DNA from: an uncultured Prevotella sp.
Lineage (GTDB): Bacteria; Bacteroidota; Bacteroidia; Bacteroidales; Bacteroidaceae
Assembly: GCA_900556465.1 (NCBI GenBank)
Contig: USPK01000010.1
Location: 1 to 37,396 of the forward strand
Direction of reading: 5' to 3'
DNA: 37,396 nucleotides
Shown here piece by piece: positions 17,188-25,869 of the stretch. Position 1 is the first letter of the stretch. Each line of letters begins with the position of its first letter. Both the position numbers and the translations under genes were made by a program. The notes below the pieces were generated by a model, which saw only the letters and a list, made by a program, of their open reading frames with translations, did no database searches and was not told the DNA's origin.

Positions 17188-18312
17188 ATGAAACGAATCT
17201 TATTCTTATGCTGGCTCTGCGTCTGCGGCTGTTTGCAGGCGCAGGAACGCCTGGAGCGTCCGCTCGCCTTTGTCAACGCGGACAGCACCGTTGTGTGGGG
17301 CGGGGGGAAGCCGGACTTCCGGGCCACGGCCCTGGCGGCCGACGCCACGCTGACTTCCCAGCCCGTGCGGCTGCCGGACGACGCGGCCCGGCGCTTTAAG
17401 GCCGACGCCCGCCGCTGGCGGGAAGAACTGCTGCCCCGGCTCAACCTGGTCGGCGGGCTGGACGACGCCGACCGGAGCGGACAGACCGAAGGCGCCACGC
17501 AGGTGGTCGGCGCGGCGGCGCCTCTGCTGCTGCAGACGGCCGACGCGCAGTATGCCGACGCCATAGAGCGCGCTGTCTTCAACGCCTTGTGCGCGGAGGC
17601 TTCGGCCCCGGGCCCGATGTCGTTCGACAAGCACGTAGCCGCCCAGACCTTGATGGACGCCGCCGGGATGCTTTACGCGACCGACGCCGAAGGGGTCTAC
17701 GTCAATTTGTACTTGAACTCGTCGACCCACATCGTGACTTCTGACTTCGACTTTATACTCGATCAGATGACGGCTATGCCCTTCGACGGCCTGGTCAAGC
17801 TGCGCCTGACGGGGCTCGGACCCGGACGCCACCGGCTGAAGCTGCGTTTCCGCATCCCGTCGTGGGCGTTGCGCCGCGCCTATCCGGCGGGCGGCTACAC
17901 CCTGTCGGAGGCGGAGCGGACCGTACCGCAGATTTACGTGAACGGCAAGGAGCCCTTGCAGCTGGAGTTCGTCAACGGCTACGCCGTAGTAGACCGCGAA
18001 TGGATTACGGGCGACGAGGTCTATTTCGTATTGCCCGTGCAACCCGTCTGGGCCATGCGCCCGGCGTCCGTCGCCGCGCAGCCCGCCGCGCGCGCCCTGC
18101 TTTGCGGCCTGCTGGTCTACGCGCCCTCCGACGCTTCGGCCGGCGCCCGCTGTCCGGCCGAGGCCCGGCTGCAACCGGCGCCCGAGCTGAACAGCCAGGG
18201 CAACCCCGTGCTGGAAGTACACGCCGCCGGCGCGGACAGCGCGGCGGTCGCACTGACCCTCGAGCCCTACATGGATGTAGCGGGGCCCGTATGGCTGGAA
18301 GTGGGGGAGTAA
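17188..18312 (+). CDS. Exported GH127-like protein lacking most of the catalytic barrel
   Basis: 374 aa. A signal peptide (1-18) is present; VCGC at 12-15 also resembles a lipobox. Residues 155-300 look like the C-terminal beta-sandwich part of GH127 (beta-L-arabinofuranosidase family): GVYVNLYLNSST, MPFDGLVKLRL, LKLRFRIPSWALR, IYVNGKE, then YAVVDREWITGDEVYFVLP. The upstream 130 residues are far too short for the usual (alpha/alpha)6 barrel of about 400 residues, and I see no catalytic Cys/Glu set. It may be a binding relic or a decayed enzyme. Codon use is like its neighbours and the frame is open, so it is not an obvious pseudogene. Its stop is 1 nt from the recQ stop. Confidence 0.6.
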   Translation: MKRILFLCWLCVCGCLQAQERLERPLAFVNADSTVVWGGGKPDFRATALAADATLTSQPVRLPDDAARRFKADARRWREELLPRLNLVGGLDDADRSGQTEGATQVVGAAAPLLLQTADAQYADAIERAVFNALCAEASAPGPMSFDKHVAAQTLMDAAGMLYATDAEGVYVNLYLNSSTHIVTSDFDFILDQMTAMPFDGLVKLRLTGLGPGRHRLKLRFRIPSWALRRAYPAGGYTLSEAERTVPQIYVNGKEPLQLEFVNGYAVVDREWITGDEVYFVLPVQPVWAMRPASVAAQPAARALLCGLLVYAPSDASAGARCPAEARLQPAPELNSQGNPVLEVHAAGADSAAVALTLEPYMDVAGPVWLEVGE

Positions 18313-18313
18313 G

Positions 18314-20137
18314 TTAACGGGATAGGAAACGAAGTATGGCGTCTACGAACAGACGGCCATACTTTTTTTGTTTGTATTCGCCGATACCGCTGACGTTGCC
18401 GAAGGCTTCCACCGTCTTCGGCCGCATTATGGCCAGCAGGCGCAGCACTTTGTCGCTCATGATGATGTAAGGCGGAAGGCCCTGCTCGTTAGCCAGCTGC
18501 AGGCGCAGCTTACGGAGTTCCTGGAAGAGGGCTTCTTCCTGTCTGTCGCCGCTCTCGGGGGCGGGGAAGAGGGGCTGTGCCGCCGTCTTGCGGGCGGCTT
18601 TTGCCGGCTTGGGGGCTACTTCCTCGCGGCGGATGCAAGCCAGCTGGAGCGGCTGGCGGCCATAGAGCACCTCCGTGCCCAGGGGCGTCGTCTTCAGGTG
18701 GTTGTGCTCGTCGTAGGCAATCTCGATGAGGCCGAGCTGGAGCAGTTGCAGCAGGTAGTCCTGCCAGTCGCGGGGCGACACGTCGCGGCCGGCGCCGAAG
18801 GTGGGCAGTTGGTCGTAGTGCAGGGCCTTGACGGCGGGCGTGTAGCGGGCGCGGAGAATGTCGATGACGGTGCGGAAGTCCGCCTGTTCGTGGGTCCGGA
18901 CAATGGCGCTCAGGGCCTTTTGGGCCAGGACGTGGCCGTCGAAACGCTGGGGCGGGTTCTGGCAGGTGTCGCAGTTGCCGCAGTCGTGGGCCGTCGTTTC
19001 CCCGAAATAGTTGAGCAGGATGCGGCGGCGGCACACGTCGGCCTCGGCGTATTCGCGCATACGGTCGAGCCGCTCCTTGTTGATTTCGCGCTGGCCGCTT
19101 TCTTCGGCAAATTTTGTTAACTGGATGATGTCGGCGTAGTTGTAGAACAGCAGCGTGTCGGCCGGGAGCCCGTCGCGCCCGGCCCGGCCGATTTCCTGGT
19201 AGAAACTTTCGATGCTTTTGGGCAACTGGTAGTGGACCACCCAGCGTACGTTGCTTTTGTCGATGCCCATGCCGAAGGCCACCGTGGCTACGACGATTTG
19301 CAAGCGGTCGCGGATGAAGTCCGTCTGGACCCGGTCGCGCTCCTCGGTGCCCAGGCCAGCGTGATAGACCGCGGCGTTGAAGCCCTTGCGGACCAGTTCG
19401 TCGGCCAGGCTCTCCGTATTCTTGCGCGAAAGGCAGTAAATGATGCCGCTCTCGTCCGGGTGGCGGCCGATGAAGTCGGTAAGGGCGTTCAGCTTCTCCT
19501 TGCCCGAGAGGCCGCGCCGAACGTCGAGCGAAAGATTGGGACGGTCGAAGGAGAAGACGAATACCTGGCAACCTTCGAGGCGGAGTTGCCGCACAATGTC
19601 TTGGCGTGTCACCTTGTCGGCCGTCGCCGTGAGTGCCAGGAAAGGCGTGCCGGGCAGTGCGTCGCGCACGGCGCCCAGTTGCGTGTACTCCGGTCGGAAG
19701 TCGTGCCCCCACTGGCTGACGCAGTGCGCCTCGTCGATGGCGACGAGACTGACCCTCATGTCGGCCACGAGGTGATAGAGCTCGGAGAGCAGCATCTCGG
19801 GCGAGAGGTAGAGCAGGCGTAGCTTCCCCTCCCTGCAGGCTTGCCGCAGGCGCAGGTTCTCACTTTCGCTTTGTCCGCTGTTAAGGGCACCGGCCGGGAT
19901 GCCGGCGGCCCGGAGCGCCTCGACCTGGTCCTTCATCAGCGAGATGAGGGGCGAGACGACGATGGCCGTGCCCTCGCTCACCAGGGCCGGTATCTGGTAA
20001 CAGATGCTCTTGCCCCCGCCCGTCGGCATGAGTACCAGGCAGTCCTTGCCCTCGAGGACCGTCCGGATGACGGCTTCCTGTTGGGGGCGGAACGAGTCGT
20101 AGCCGAAGTATTTCTTGAGCGCTTCTTGCGGAGTCAT
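18314..20137 (-). CDS. recQ: ATP-dependent DNA helicase RecQ
   Basis: 607 aa with all RecQ parts in order. The helicase core has MPTGGGKS (37-44), IDEAHCVSQWGHDFRPEY (134-151), SATADK-like motif III and QEIGRAGRDG. The zinc module has CRRRILLNYFGE and CGNCDTC, followed by a winged-helix region. A C-terminal HRDC domain lies at about 525-605 (LRKLRLQLANEQGLPPY). It unwinds recombination and replication intermediates. It starts 45 nt downstream of dnaA on the same strand, and so may share its transcript. Confidence 0.96.
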   Translation of the reverse strand: MTPQEALKKYFGYDSFRPQQEAVIRTVLEGKDCLVLMPTGGGKSICYQIPALVSEGTAIVVSPLISLMKDQVEALRAAGIPAGALNSGQSESENLRLRQACREGKLRLLYLSPEMLLSELYHLVADMRVSLVAIDEAHCVSQWGHDFRPEYTQLGAVRDALPGTPFLALTATADKVTRQDIVRQLRLEGCQVFVFSFDRPNLSLDVRRGLSGKEKLNALTDFIGRHPDESGIIYCLSRKNTESLADELVRKGFNAAVYHAGLGTEERDRVQTDFIRDRLQIVVATVAFGMGIDKSNVRWVVHYQLPKSIESFYQEIGRAGRDGLPADTLLFYNYADIIQLTKFAEESGQREINKERLDRMREYAEADVCRRRILLNYFGETTAHDCGNCDTCQNPPQRFDGHVLAQKALSAIVRTHEQADFRTVIDILRARYTPAVKALHYDQLPTFGAGRDVSPRDWQDYLLQLLQLGLIEIAYDEHNHLKTTPLGTEVLYGRQPLQLACIRREEVAPKPAKAARKTAAQPLFPAPESGDRQEEALFQELRKLRLQLANEQGLPPYIIMSDKVLRLLAIMRPKTVEAFGNVSGIGEYKQKKYGRLFVDAILRFLSR

Positions 20138-20182
20138 GGGAAAAAGTCAGGGAGAGAGTTGCCGCCGACCGCGGCCGTGTGT

Positions 20183-21544
20183 TTATTTTTTGAGGGCGCT
20201 TTCCAGCTCCTCGACCTCGTGTCGGAAGTTGCGGTCCACCGAGATGCGTAGCGAGACCTGGTTACATCCGTGCATCACGGTCGAGTGGTCGCGCCCGCCC
20301 AAGCGTCGCCCGATTTGCGCGTAGGACATGTTCGTGTACTTGTGACAGAGGTACATCGTCAGCTGCCTGGCCAGGACGACGTTCTGCTTACGGCTCTTCG
20401 ACACAATCTCCTTCTGCTTGAGGCCGTAATGCTGGGCGACGGCCTGGAGAATATCGTCGGCCGTCAGCTCCTTCTTCTCGAGATTGACGGCCCTGGCCAC
20501 GACGCGAGCCGTCAGTTGCAGGTCGATGTCGCAATTGTCCACGATGGAATAGGCCATGATGCAGTTGACAATGCCCTCGAGCTCGCGGACACTGCTCTCT
20601 ACGTTCTGCGCAATGTACTGGACCACCTCTTGCGGGAAAGAGAGGCCGTCGCGCTTGATCTTGGATTCGAGGATGGCCTTCCTTAGCGCCGTGTCCGGCT
20701 TCTCCATCTCCGCAATCATGCCCCACTTGAAGCGCGTCAGCATGCGTTCCTCGATGCCTTCGAAGAGTACGGGCGGGCGGTCGCAGGTAATGACGAGCTG
20801 GCGGCCGTTTTGTTGCAGGTGGTTGAAGATATGGAAGAAGGCCTGCTGCGTTTTGGCCGTGGTGATTTCCTGTATGTCGTCGATGATGAGGACTTCGATG
20901 GACTGGTAGAAGTTAATGAAGTCGTTCGACGTGTTATGGATAACGGAGTCGGTGTATTGGGTCTTGAACACGTGGGCAGAGACAAAAAGCACGCGCTTAT
21001 CGGGAAAAAGTTCGCGCAGGCGCACGCCCAGCGCGTTGACCAGGTGCGTCTTGCCTACGCCCGACGGACCGTAGAGGAAGAAAGGGTTGAACGTGGCCTG
21101 GCCCGGCTTGTTGGCGATGGCCATAGCCACGGCGCGGGCCAGCTTATTGCTTTCGCCCTCCACGAAGTTGTCGAACGTGTAGTAGGGGTTGAGTTGTGGC
21201 GAGATGGGCGGCAGCTGGGAGTGCTGGGCCGCTTTGTTCTGCTGCTGGAGCTGTTCCTGTCGCTCGCGCTCCTCTTTCTTCCACTGCGCTATGGCTTCCT
21301 CGTCGCGCCAGATGAGTTGCGTCTGTCCGCCGTATACTTCCATCAGCGCGCGCGCTACGAGGTCGCGGTGCTTCTCCCGGATGTATTCGCCCACGTACTT
21401 AGTGGGTACGCTCACGGTGACCTTCCCCTCTTTCTGGTCAATAAGCCGCAGGGGTTCAAACCATGTGGCGTATTCCTTGGGGGGAAGATTCGTGCGTATA
21501 TAGTCTAAGCAAGCGGCCCATTTGCCGAGTGCAGTATTGTCCAT
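20183..21544 (-). CDS. dnaA: Chromosomal replication initiator protein DnaA
   Basis: 453 aa from the ATG at 21544, which gives the standard domain I (WAACLDYIRTNLPPKEYATWF). An upstream in-frame extension overlaps the promoter and repeat R4. Domain II is a Gln-rich linker (85-110). Domain III is AAA+ with Walker A GPSGVGKT (159-166) and Walker B IIDDI (220-224). Domain IV has the DnaA-box-binding motif GGRDHSTVMHG (416-426). I found no convincing cluster of DnaA boxes nearby, so oriC is not placed here. Neighbours are rsmA upstream and recQ downstream. Confidence 0.97.
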   Translation of the reverse strand: MDNTALGKWAACLDYIRTNLPPKEYATWFEPLRLIDQKEGKVTVSVPTKYVGEYIREKHRDLVARALMEVYGGQTQLIWRDEEAIAQWKKEERERQEQLQQQNKAAQHSQLPPISPQLNPYYTFDNFVEGESNKLARAVAMAIANKPGQATFNPFFLYGPSGVGKTHLVNALGVRLRELFPDKRVLFVSAHVFKTQYTDSVIHNTSNDFINFYQSIEVLIIDDIQEITTAKTQQAFFHIFNHLQQNGRQLVITCDRPPVLFEGIEERMLTRFKWGMIAEMEKPDTALRKAILESKIKRDGLSFPQEVVQYIAQNVESSVRELEGIVNCIMAYSIVDNCDIDLQLTARVVARAVNLEKKELTADDILQAVAQHYGLKQKEIVSKSRKQNVVLARQLTMYLCHKYTNMSYAQIGRRLGGRDHSTVMHGCNQVSLRISVDRNFRHEVEELESALKK

Positions 21545-21576
21545 CACTTTCTTTGCGTATAGTGGAAACGAGTTTA

Positions 21577-21607
21577 CAAAGTTCTTAAATTTTTCTGAAT
21601 CGGCCAA
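21577..21607 (-). promoter_or_regulatory. Candidate dnaA promoter
   Basis: TTG (21605-21607), a 20-bp spacer and GAACTTTG (21577-21584) on the minus strand fit the consensus except for one base in the -7. The leader would be about 25 nt and supports the start codon at 21544. Confidence 0.5.
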
Positions 21608-21746
21608 CCCTTTTTGGGCAGTCGCCCGGAAAAAGGTTGCTAACGTTTTGACGGTCAAAGCATTATTTTTGCTATGCCCCGTGGCGGCCGTTCCAGGCCC
21701 CGCCGCCGGCTCTCCCAGTCGCGGCAGCGGCGCCGACAGTCGGCGC

Positions 21747-21810
21747 AAAAACGGGCCTTAGCCCCGTAAAAACTGGGCTAAGGCCCGTAAAAACTCCCCT
21801 AAGGCCCGTG
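21747..21810. repeat. Phased 21-bp intergenic element, copy R4
   Basis: CCGT anchors at 21764, 21785 and 21806 are 21 bp apart. A 14-bp stem (21751-21764 with 21775-21788) encloses a 10-nt loop that reads AGTTTTTACG on the minus strand, and on that strand the stem is followed by TTTTT. It begins 14 bp after the rsmA stop in the right orientation to terminate rsmA. The loop is identical to that of R5 although the stems differ. Confidence 0.85.
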
Positions 21811-21823
21811 GCGCGCCGGACCG

Positions 21824-22639
21824 TCAGCCGCCACACTCGGCGGCGACCTGGTTCGTCAGGGCGATAAATTCGTCGACGCTCAACTGTTCGGGGCGGCGCG
21901 TCAGGGCTTCCTGGGCCAGAAAGTCCGTATGGTCCTTCACCGCGCCCCGCTCCCCGTCGAGCTGGGCCAGTAGCGGCTTGAGCGAGCCGCGTAGCATCTT
22001 GCGGCGCTGGTTAAAGGCCGTCTTCACCACGCGGCGCATCAGGCGTTCGTCGCAACCGCAGTCCGTCGTGCCGTTACGCGTCAGGCGGATGACGGCACTC
22101 CTCACCTTGGGCGGCGGATTGAAAACGCCCGGCTCGACTGTGAAGAGATATTCCACGTCGTACCAAAGCTGCACGAGCACACTCAGGATGCCGAACGTCT
22201 TACTGCCCGGCGCCGCGGCCAGGCGGTCGGCCACTTCCTTCTGTATCATCCCCGTGCAGCAGGGTATGAGCGCGCGGTTGTCCAGCATCTTGAAGAAAAT
22301 CTGGCTACTGATGTTGTACGGGTAGTTGCCGGTCAGGACGAACGGGCGCCCTCCGAAGGTGTGCTCCAAGTGCATCTTGAGGAAGTCGTCCTCGACGATG
22401 TTCTCCTCCAGGGCGGGGAAGTGCTCGCGCAGGTAGGCGACGCTCTCGTCGTCCACTTCGACGACCTTCAGCTCGCGGCCCTTGGTCAGGAGGTACTGGG
22501 TGAGCACGCCCATGCCCGGTCCCACTTCGAGGACGGGCAGGCCGGGGCAGGCGTCCACCGTGTCGGCGATGGCCTGCGCCGTGCCGAGGTCTTTCAAAAA
22601 GTGTTGGCCAAGAAATTTTTTAGGACGTACGGACTTCAT
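21824..22639 (-). CDS. rsmA: 16S rRNA (adenine1518/1519-N6) dimethyltransferase
   Basis: 271 aa, usual KsgA/RsmA length. Seen: KKFLGQHFLKD (7-17), the SAM motif LEVGPGMGVLT (37-47), and the catalytic GNYPYNISSQ (104-113). It ends with the helical rRNA-binding part (FNQRRKMLRGSLK). It dimethylates two adenines near the 3' end of 16S rRNA during 30S maturation. It is divergent from the UPF0104 gene. Confidence 0.96.
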   Translation of the reverse strand: MKSVRPKKFLGQHFLKDLGTAQAIADTVDACPGLPVLEVGPGMGVLTQYLLTKGRELKVVEVDDESVAYLREHFPALEENIVEDDFLKMHLEHTFGGRPFVLTGNYPYNISSQIFFKMLDNRALIPCCTGMIQKEVADRLAAAPGSKTFGILSVLVQLWYDVEYLFTVEPGVFNPPPKVRSAVIRLTRNGTTDCGCDERLMRRVVKTAFNQRRKMLRGSLKPLLAQLDGERGAVKDHTDFLAQEALTRRPEQLSVDEFIALTNQVAAECGG

Positions 22640-22654
22640 CTACTACTTTTTTTA

Positions 22655-22662
22655 TACATTTG
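22655..22662 (+). promoter_or_regulatory. -7 element for the UPF0104 gene
   Basis: TACATTTG matches TAnnTTTG; the -33 is poor. Transcription from here would start near 22669, which excludes the upstream ATGs inside rsmA and supports a GTG start at 22746. Confidence 0.5.
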
Positions 22663-22709
22663 CCTGTCATTGCCGGGCCGGCGGCTACTGCGCCGCGCGA
22701 CCGGGCCTG

Positions 22710-22717
22710 CAAATTTA
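22710..22717 (-). promoter_or_regulatory. -7 element for rsmA
   Basis: TAAATTTG on the minus strand, about 70 bp upstream of the rsmA start codon and preceded by a T-rich stretch. No clear -33 at the right distance. It overlaps the divergent promoter region at 22655. Confidence 0.5.
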
Positions 22718-22745
22718 CGAAAAAAACAACGCTACCCGTCTGAAA

Positions 22746-23762
22746 GTGGTAAGTATCATCAAAAAGACAGTACAGCTGAGTCTCCCCTTCCTGTTGGGCA
22801 TCGGCATCCTCTGGTGGATGTACCGCGGGACGGACTGGACCAGTTTCCTGGACTACGTGGTCCACCGTATGAACTGGGCCTGGATGGCCCTCTCCCTGGT
22901 CTTCGGCGTGCTGGCCCAGCAGGTGCGGGCCTGGCGCTGGCGGATGGCGCTGGCCCCCCTGGACGAGCGGCCGCGCCGCCGCGTCTGCGAGGATGCCATC
23001 TTCCTGTCCTACGCCTCGAGCCTGGTCATCCCCCGCGTGGGCGAGGTGATGCGTTGCGGGACGCTGAAGAAGTACGACGGCGTCTCGTTCACGAAGGCAC
23101 TGGGCACCGTCGTCACCGAGCGGCTCGTAGACTGCATCGTCATCCTCCTGCTCACGGTCGCCGCCTTCCTGTTCCAGCTGTCCGACCTCCTGGGCTTCCT
23201 GGAACGTACCGGTACGAACGTGGGTGCCACGCTACGGCGCTTCACCAGCACCGGCTACCTCGTCACGGCCGTCTGCGTCGTAGCCGCCATTGCGCTGCTC
23301 GTCTTTCTCATGCACCGCTTCTCCGTGTTCAGCAAAGGTAAGGACGTGGTGCGCAACGTCTGGGCCGGCATCGTCTCGCTGAGGGGCGTGCGCAACCTCC
23401 CCCTTTACGTCGTCTACTCCGTCGGGATCTGGGCCTGCTACTTCTTGCATTTCTACACCGCCTTCTTTTGCTTTGACTTCACCTCCGGGATCAATCCCGC
23501 CGAGGCCTTTCTCATATTCTGTATCGGTACGTTTGCCGTCCTCGTCCCTACGCCCAACGGCGCGGGGCCCTGGCATTTTGCCGTCAAGACTATGCTCGTG
23601 CTCTACGGCGTGGCGGAGCAGCACGCCATCATGTTTGCCCTGATTGTCCACGCCATACAGACGTTTGAAGTCATCCTGTTGGGCGCTTACGGGTGGGCGG
23701 ACCTGTCGTTCCACCGCCGCAGGGTGGCGGTAGCCGCCCGGGAGCCCGGCCGACAGCCATAG
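22746..23762 (+). CDS. UPF0104 / LPG-synthase-TM-like membrane protein
   Basis: 338 aa from a GTG at 22746; no ATG lies between the rsmA promoter region and the first helix. It has about eight membrane helices. The family signature regions are QVRAWRWRMAL (near 57-67), YASSLVIPRVGEVMRCGTLKK (near 88-108), a TVVTERLVD segment and a late VPTPNGAGPWHFAVK segment. It belongs to the flippase-like family related to the membrane part of MprF. The substrate is unknown. Confidence 0.82.
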   Translation: MVSIIKKTVQLSLPFLLGIGILWWMYRGTDWTSFLDYVVHRMNWAWMALSLVFGVLAQQVRAWRWRMALAPLDERPRRRVCEDAIFLSYASSLVIPRVGEVMRCGTLKKYDGVSFTKALGTVVTERLVDCIVILLLTVAAFLFQLSDLLGFLERTGTNVGATLRRFTSTGYLVTAVCVVAAIALLVFLMHRFSVFSKGKDVVRNVWAGIVSLRGVRNLPLYVVYSVGIWACYFLHFYTAFFCFDFTSGINPAEAFLIFCIGTFAVLVPTPNGAGPWHFAVKTMLVLYGVAEQHAIMFALIVHAIQTFEVILLGAYGWADLSFHRRRVAVAAREPGRQP

Positions 23763-23793
23763 GAAAATACATCACGCTAATAAAGATAAGACC

Positions 23794-25251
23794 ATGACAG
23801 ACATTAAGAATTTGCAGCCGCAGGCTGTTTGGAAAAATTTCTACCTATTGACGCAAGTGCCCCGTCCGTCCGGGCATCTCGAAAAAATACAGAAGTTCCT
23901 CCTGGACTGGGCCGCCGAGCACAACGTCGAGGCCCGCATGGACCGGGCCGGCAACATCCTCATGCTGAAACCGGCCTCGCCCGGCATGGAAGACCGCAAG
24001 GTGGTGACACTCCAAGGCCACATGGACATGGTGCCTCAGAAAACAAACGATTCCACTCACGACTTTGAGAACGACCCTATCGACGCCTACGTGGACGGTG
24101 ACTGGGTAAAGGCGCGCGGTACGACCCTCGGCTCAGACGACGGCATGGCCGTTGCCACGATTATGGCCATCATGGAGGACAATAGCCTCGTGCACGGTCC
24201 CTTAGAGGGATTCATCACGGCCGATGAGGAAACGACGATGTACGGTGTGAACAATATGGCCCCCGATACGCTTCAGGGCGACATCCTCTTGAACCTGGAC
24301 AACGAGACCGAGGGCGAGATGGTCATCGGCTCGGCCGGCGGCGTCAACCTGACGGCGAAGCTCGCCTACAAAGAGGTGGAGAGCGAAGAGGGCGACGTGG
24401 CCGTGCGCGTGGCCCTGAGCAACCTGCTCGGCGGTCACTCCGGCTTGGAAATCAATGAGGGCCGCGGCAACGCCAACAAGATGATGGCCCGCCTGGTCCA
24501 GGACGCCATCGCCAACTTCGAGGCCCGGCTCGCCTCCTGGAAGGGCGGCAACATGCGCAACGCCATCCCGCGCGACGCGGAAGTAGTCCTCACCGTGCCG
24601 AAAGAGAACGTCGAGGACCTGAAAGAGGCCGTCGACGAGTGGCGCCAGACCTTCGAGGACGAATACGGCGCCATCGAGAAGGACCTCAAGCTCGAAGTGG
24701 CCCTGACCGAACTCCCCGCCACGCTGGTGCCTGAGGAGATACAGGACAACCTGGTCAACGCGCTTTGCGCCTGCCACAACGGCGTGCTCCGCTTTATTCC
24801 CGAAGTCCCCTCGATAGTCGAGACGTCGTCCAACCTTGCCATCGTCGAAATCGGCGGTGGGGAAGTCATGTTCAAGGTGCTGGTGCGCAGCTCGCGCGAC
24901 TCCATGCGTGAGTGCTGCGTCGAGACCCTGGAGAGCGTCTTCTCCATGGCGGGCATGAAGGTGGAGCTCAGTGGCGAGTACCCGGCTTGGCAGCCCAACC
25001 CCAATAGTGAGATTGTCCGCATCATGGAGGACGTCTATCGCGAACTCTTCGGCACGGACAACAAGGTCCAAGTGGTCCACGCCGGACTGGAGTGCGGCAT
25101 CATCGGGTCCTACCGTCCCGGCATGGACATGGTAAGTTTCGGCCCCACACTCCGCTCGCCGCACACGCCCAACGAGCGCTGCTACATCCCCAGCGTAGAG
25201 AAGTACTGGCGCTTCGTCCTCGCCACGCTCGAGCGTGTACCGAAGAAGTAA
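23794..25251 (+). CDS. pepD: Cytosol nonspecific dipeptidase (M20C, PepD)
   Basis: 485 aa, normal PepD length. This zinc aminopeptidase cleaves dipeptides, including aminoacyl-histidine. Metal and catalytic residues: His76 and Asp78 in LQGHMDMVPQK, Asp115 in TLGSDDGMA, Glu145-Glu146 in TADEETT, and a late HAGLECG motif (near 429-435). The internal lid domain starts near GHSGLEINEGRGN (212-224). It follows the UPF0104 gene by 31 nt and ends with two hairpins. Confidence 0.96.
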   Translation: MTDIKNLQPQAVWKNFYLLTQVPRPSGHLEKIQKFLLDWAAEHNVEARMDRAGNILMLKPASPGMEDRKVVTLQGHMDMVPQKTNDSTHDFENDPIDAYVDGDWVKARGTTLGSDDGMAVATIMAIMEDNSLVHGPLEGFITADEETTMYGVNNMAPDTLQGDILLNLDNETEGEMVIGSAGGVNLTAKLAYKEVESEEGDVAVRVALSNLLGGHSGLEINEGRGNANKMMARLVQDAIANFEARLASWKGGNMRNAIPRDAEVVLTVPKENVEDLKEAVDEWRQTFEDEYGAIEKDLKLEVALTELPATLVPEEIQDNLVNALCACHNGVLRFIPEVPSIVETSSNLAIVEIGGGEVMFKVLVRSSRDSMRECCVETLESVFSMAGMKVELSGEYPAWQPNPNSEIVRIMEDVYRELFGTDNKVQVVHAGLECGIIGSYRPGMDMVSFGPTLRSPHTPNERCYIPSVEKYWRFVLATLERVPKK

Positions 25252-25258
25252 GTCCGCT

Positions 25259-25295
25259 CCTGGGCCGGCCGCCGCTCCGTAGCCGCCGGCCCAGG
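25259..25295 (+). other. 11-bp hairpin after pepD
   Basis: CCTGGGCCGGC (25259-25269) pairs perfectly with 25285-25295 around a 15-nt loop. It lacks a T-run and precedes the real terminator. It may protect the mRNA 3' end. Confidence 0.5.
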
Positions 25296-25323
25296 GCGTG
25301 AAGCGAACGATACATTCCCCATA

Positions 25324-25374
25324 GGGCGGGCTGCCGCGAAGCCATGTTGCCGGCCGCCCGCCCTTTTCTTTTCT
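25324..25374 (+). terminator. Intrinsic terminator of pepD
   Basis: GGGCGGGC (25324-25331) pairs with GCCCGCCC (25356-25363), followed by TTTTCTTTTCT. It ends just before the GTG start of the DUF2752 gene. Confidence 0.75.
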
Positions 25375-25386
25375 AAAATCCGCGTA

Positions 25387-25770
25387 GTGTTCCGTCGAAA
25401 GATTCTCCCCTGGTTGTTGCTGATCGTGTTGGCCGGTGCCCTCTACTACTATTGGGCGGTCGACCCCGTGGCCGCGCGGTTCACGCCCCAGTGCCAGTTC
25501 CACCAGCTCACGGGCTGGTCGTGCCCCTCGTGCGGCCTGCAGCGCGCAGCCCACGCCCTGCTGCACGGCCATTTCCTCCAGGCCCTGCACTACAACTTCT
25601 TCTTCCTCTTCTCCATACCTTTCGCCCTCGGTGCCTGCTTTTCGGCCTGGTGGCCCGTAGCGCGCTGGCGCGAGCGGGCAGCCCGCGTCTTCCTGTCGCC
25701 GCAGATGCTGTGGACCTACTTAGGGCTCTACGTCGCGTGGGGTATTGTGCGCAATCTCATGAATATTTGA
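25387..25770 (+). CDS. DUF2752 membrane protein
   Basis: 127 aa from a GTG at 25387, since no ATG is available before the first helix. Three membrane helices are expected (about 8-25, 60-82 and 105-125). The family signature CPSCGLQRAAHALLHG lies near 44-59, with a further Cys at 36. Function is not known. The start lies about 12 nt after the pepD terminator T-run, so it either uses read-through or has a promoter I cannot see. Confidence 0.82.
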   Translation: MFRRKILPWLLLIVLAGALYYYWAVDPVAARFTPQCQFHQLTGWSCPSCGLQRAAHALLHGHFLQALHYNFFFLFSIPFALGACFSAWWPVARWRERAARVFLSPQMLWTYLGLYVAWGIVRNLMNI

Positions 25771-25822
25771 CCAATCATAAAAAATAAGTTTATTTTTCTT
25801 TCCAAGTGTAAGACGAAAACCT

Positions 25823-25830
25823 TAAATTTG
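25823..25830 (+). promoter_or_regulatory. -7 element for GYF paralog 2
   Basis: TAAATTTG lies 40 nt before the start codon, with a near-consensus TTTC about 20 bp upstream in an AT-rich stretch. Confidence 0.6.
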
Positions 25831-25869
25831 CTACCGAAAAATACCGCTAACTCTTAATCCCTTTGAACT

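Noticed and set aside
20138..20182. Search for DnaA boxes around dnaA
   Set aside because: No clear match to TTATNCACA was seen in the dnaA flanks by eye, so no origin is claimed.
21545..21748. N-terminal extension of dnaA
   Set aside because: It crosses the candidate promoter and abuts repeat R4; the protein aligns with DnaA domain I only from residue 1 of the 21544 start.
22482..22745. ATG starts for the UPF0104 gene inside rsmA
   Set aside because: They precede the -7 element at 22655, and the extra residues are the antisense of rsmA and its promoter.
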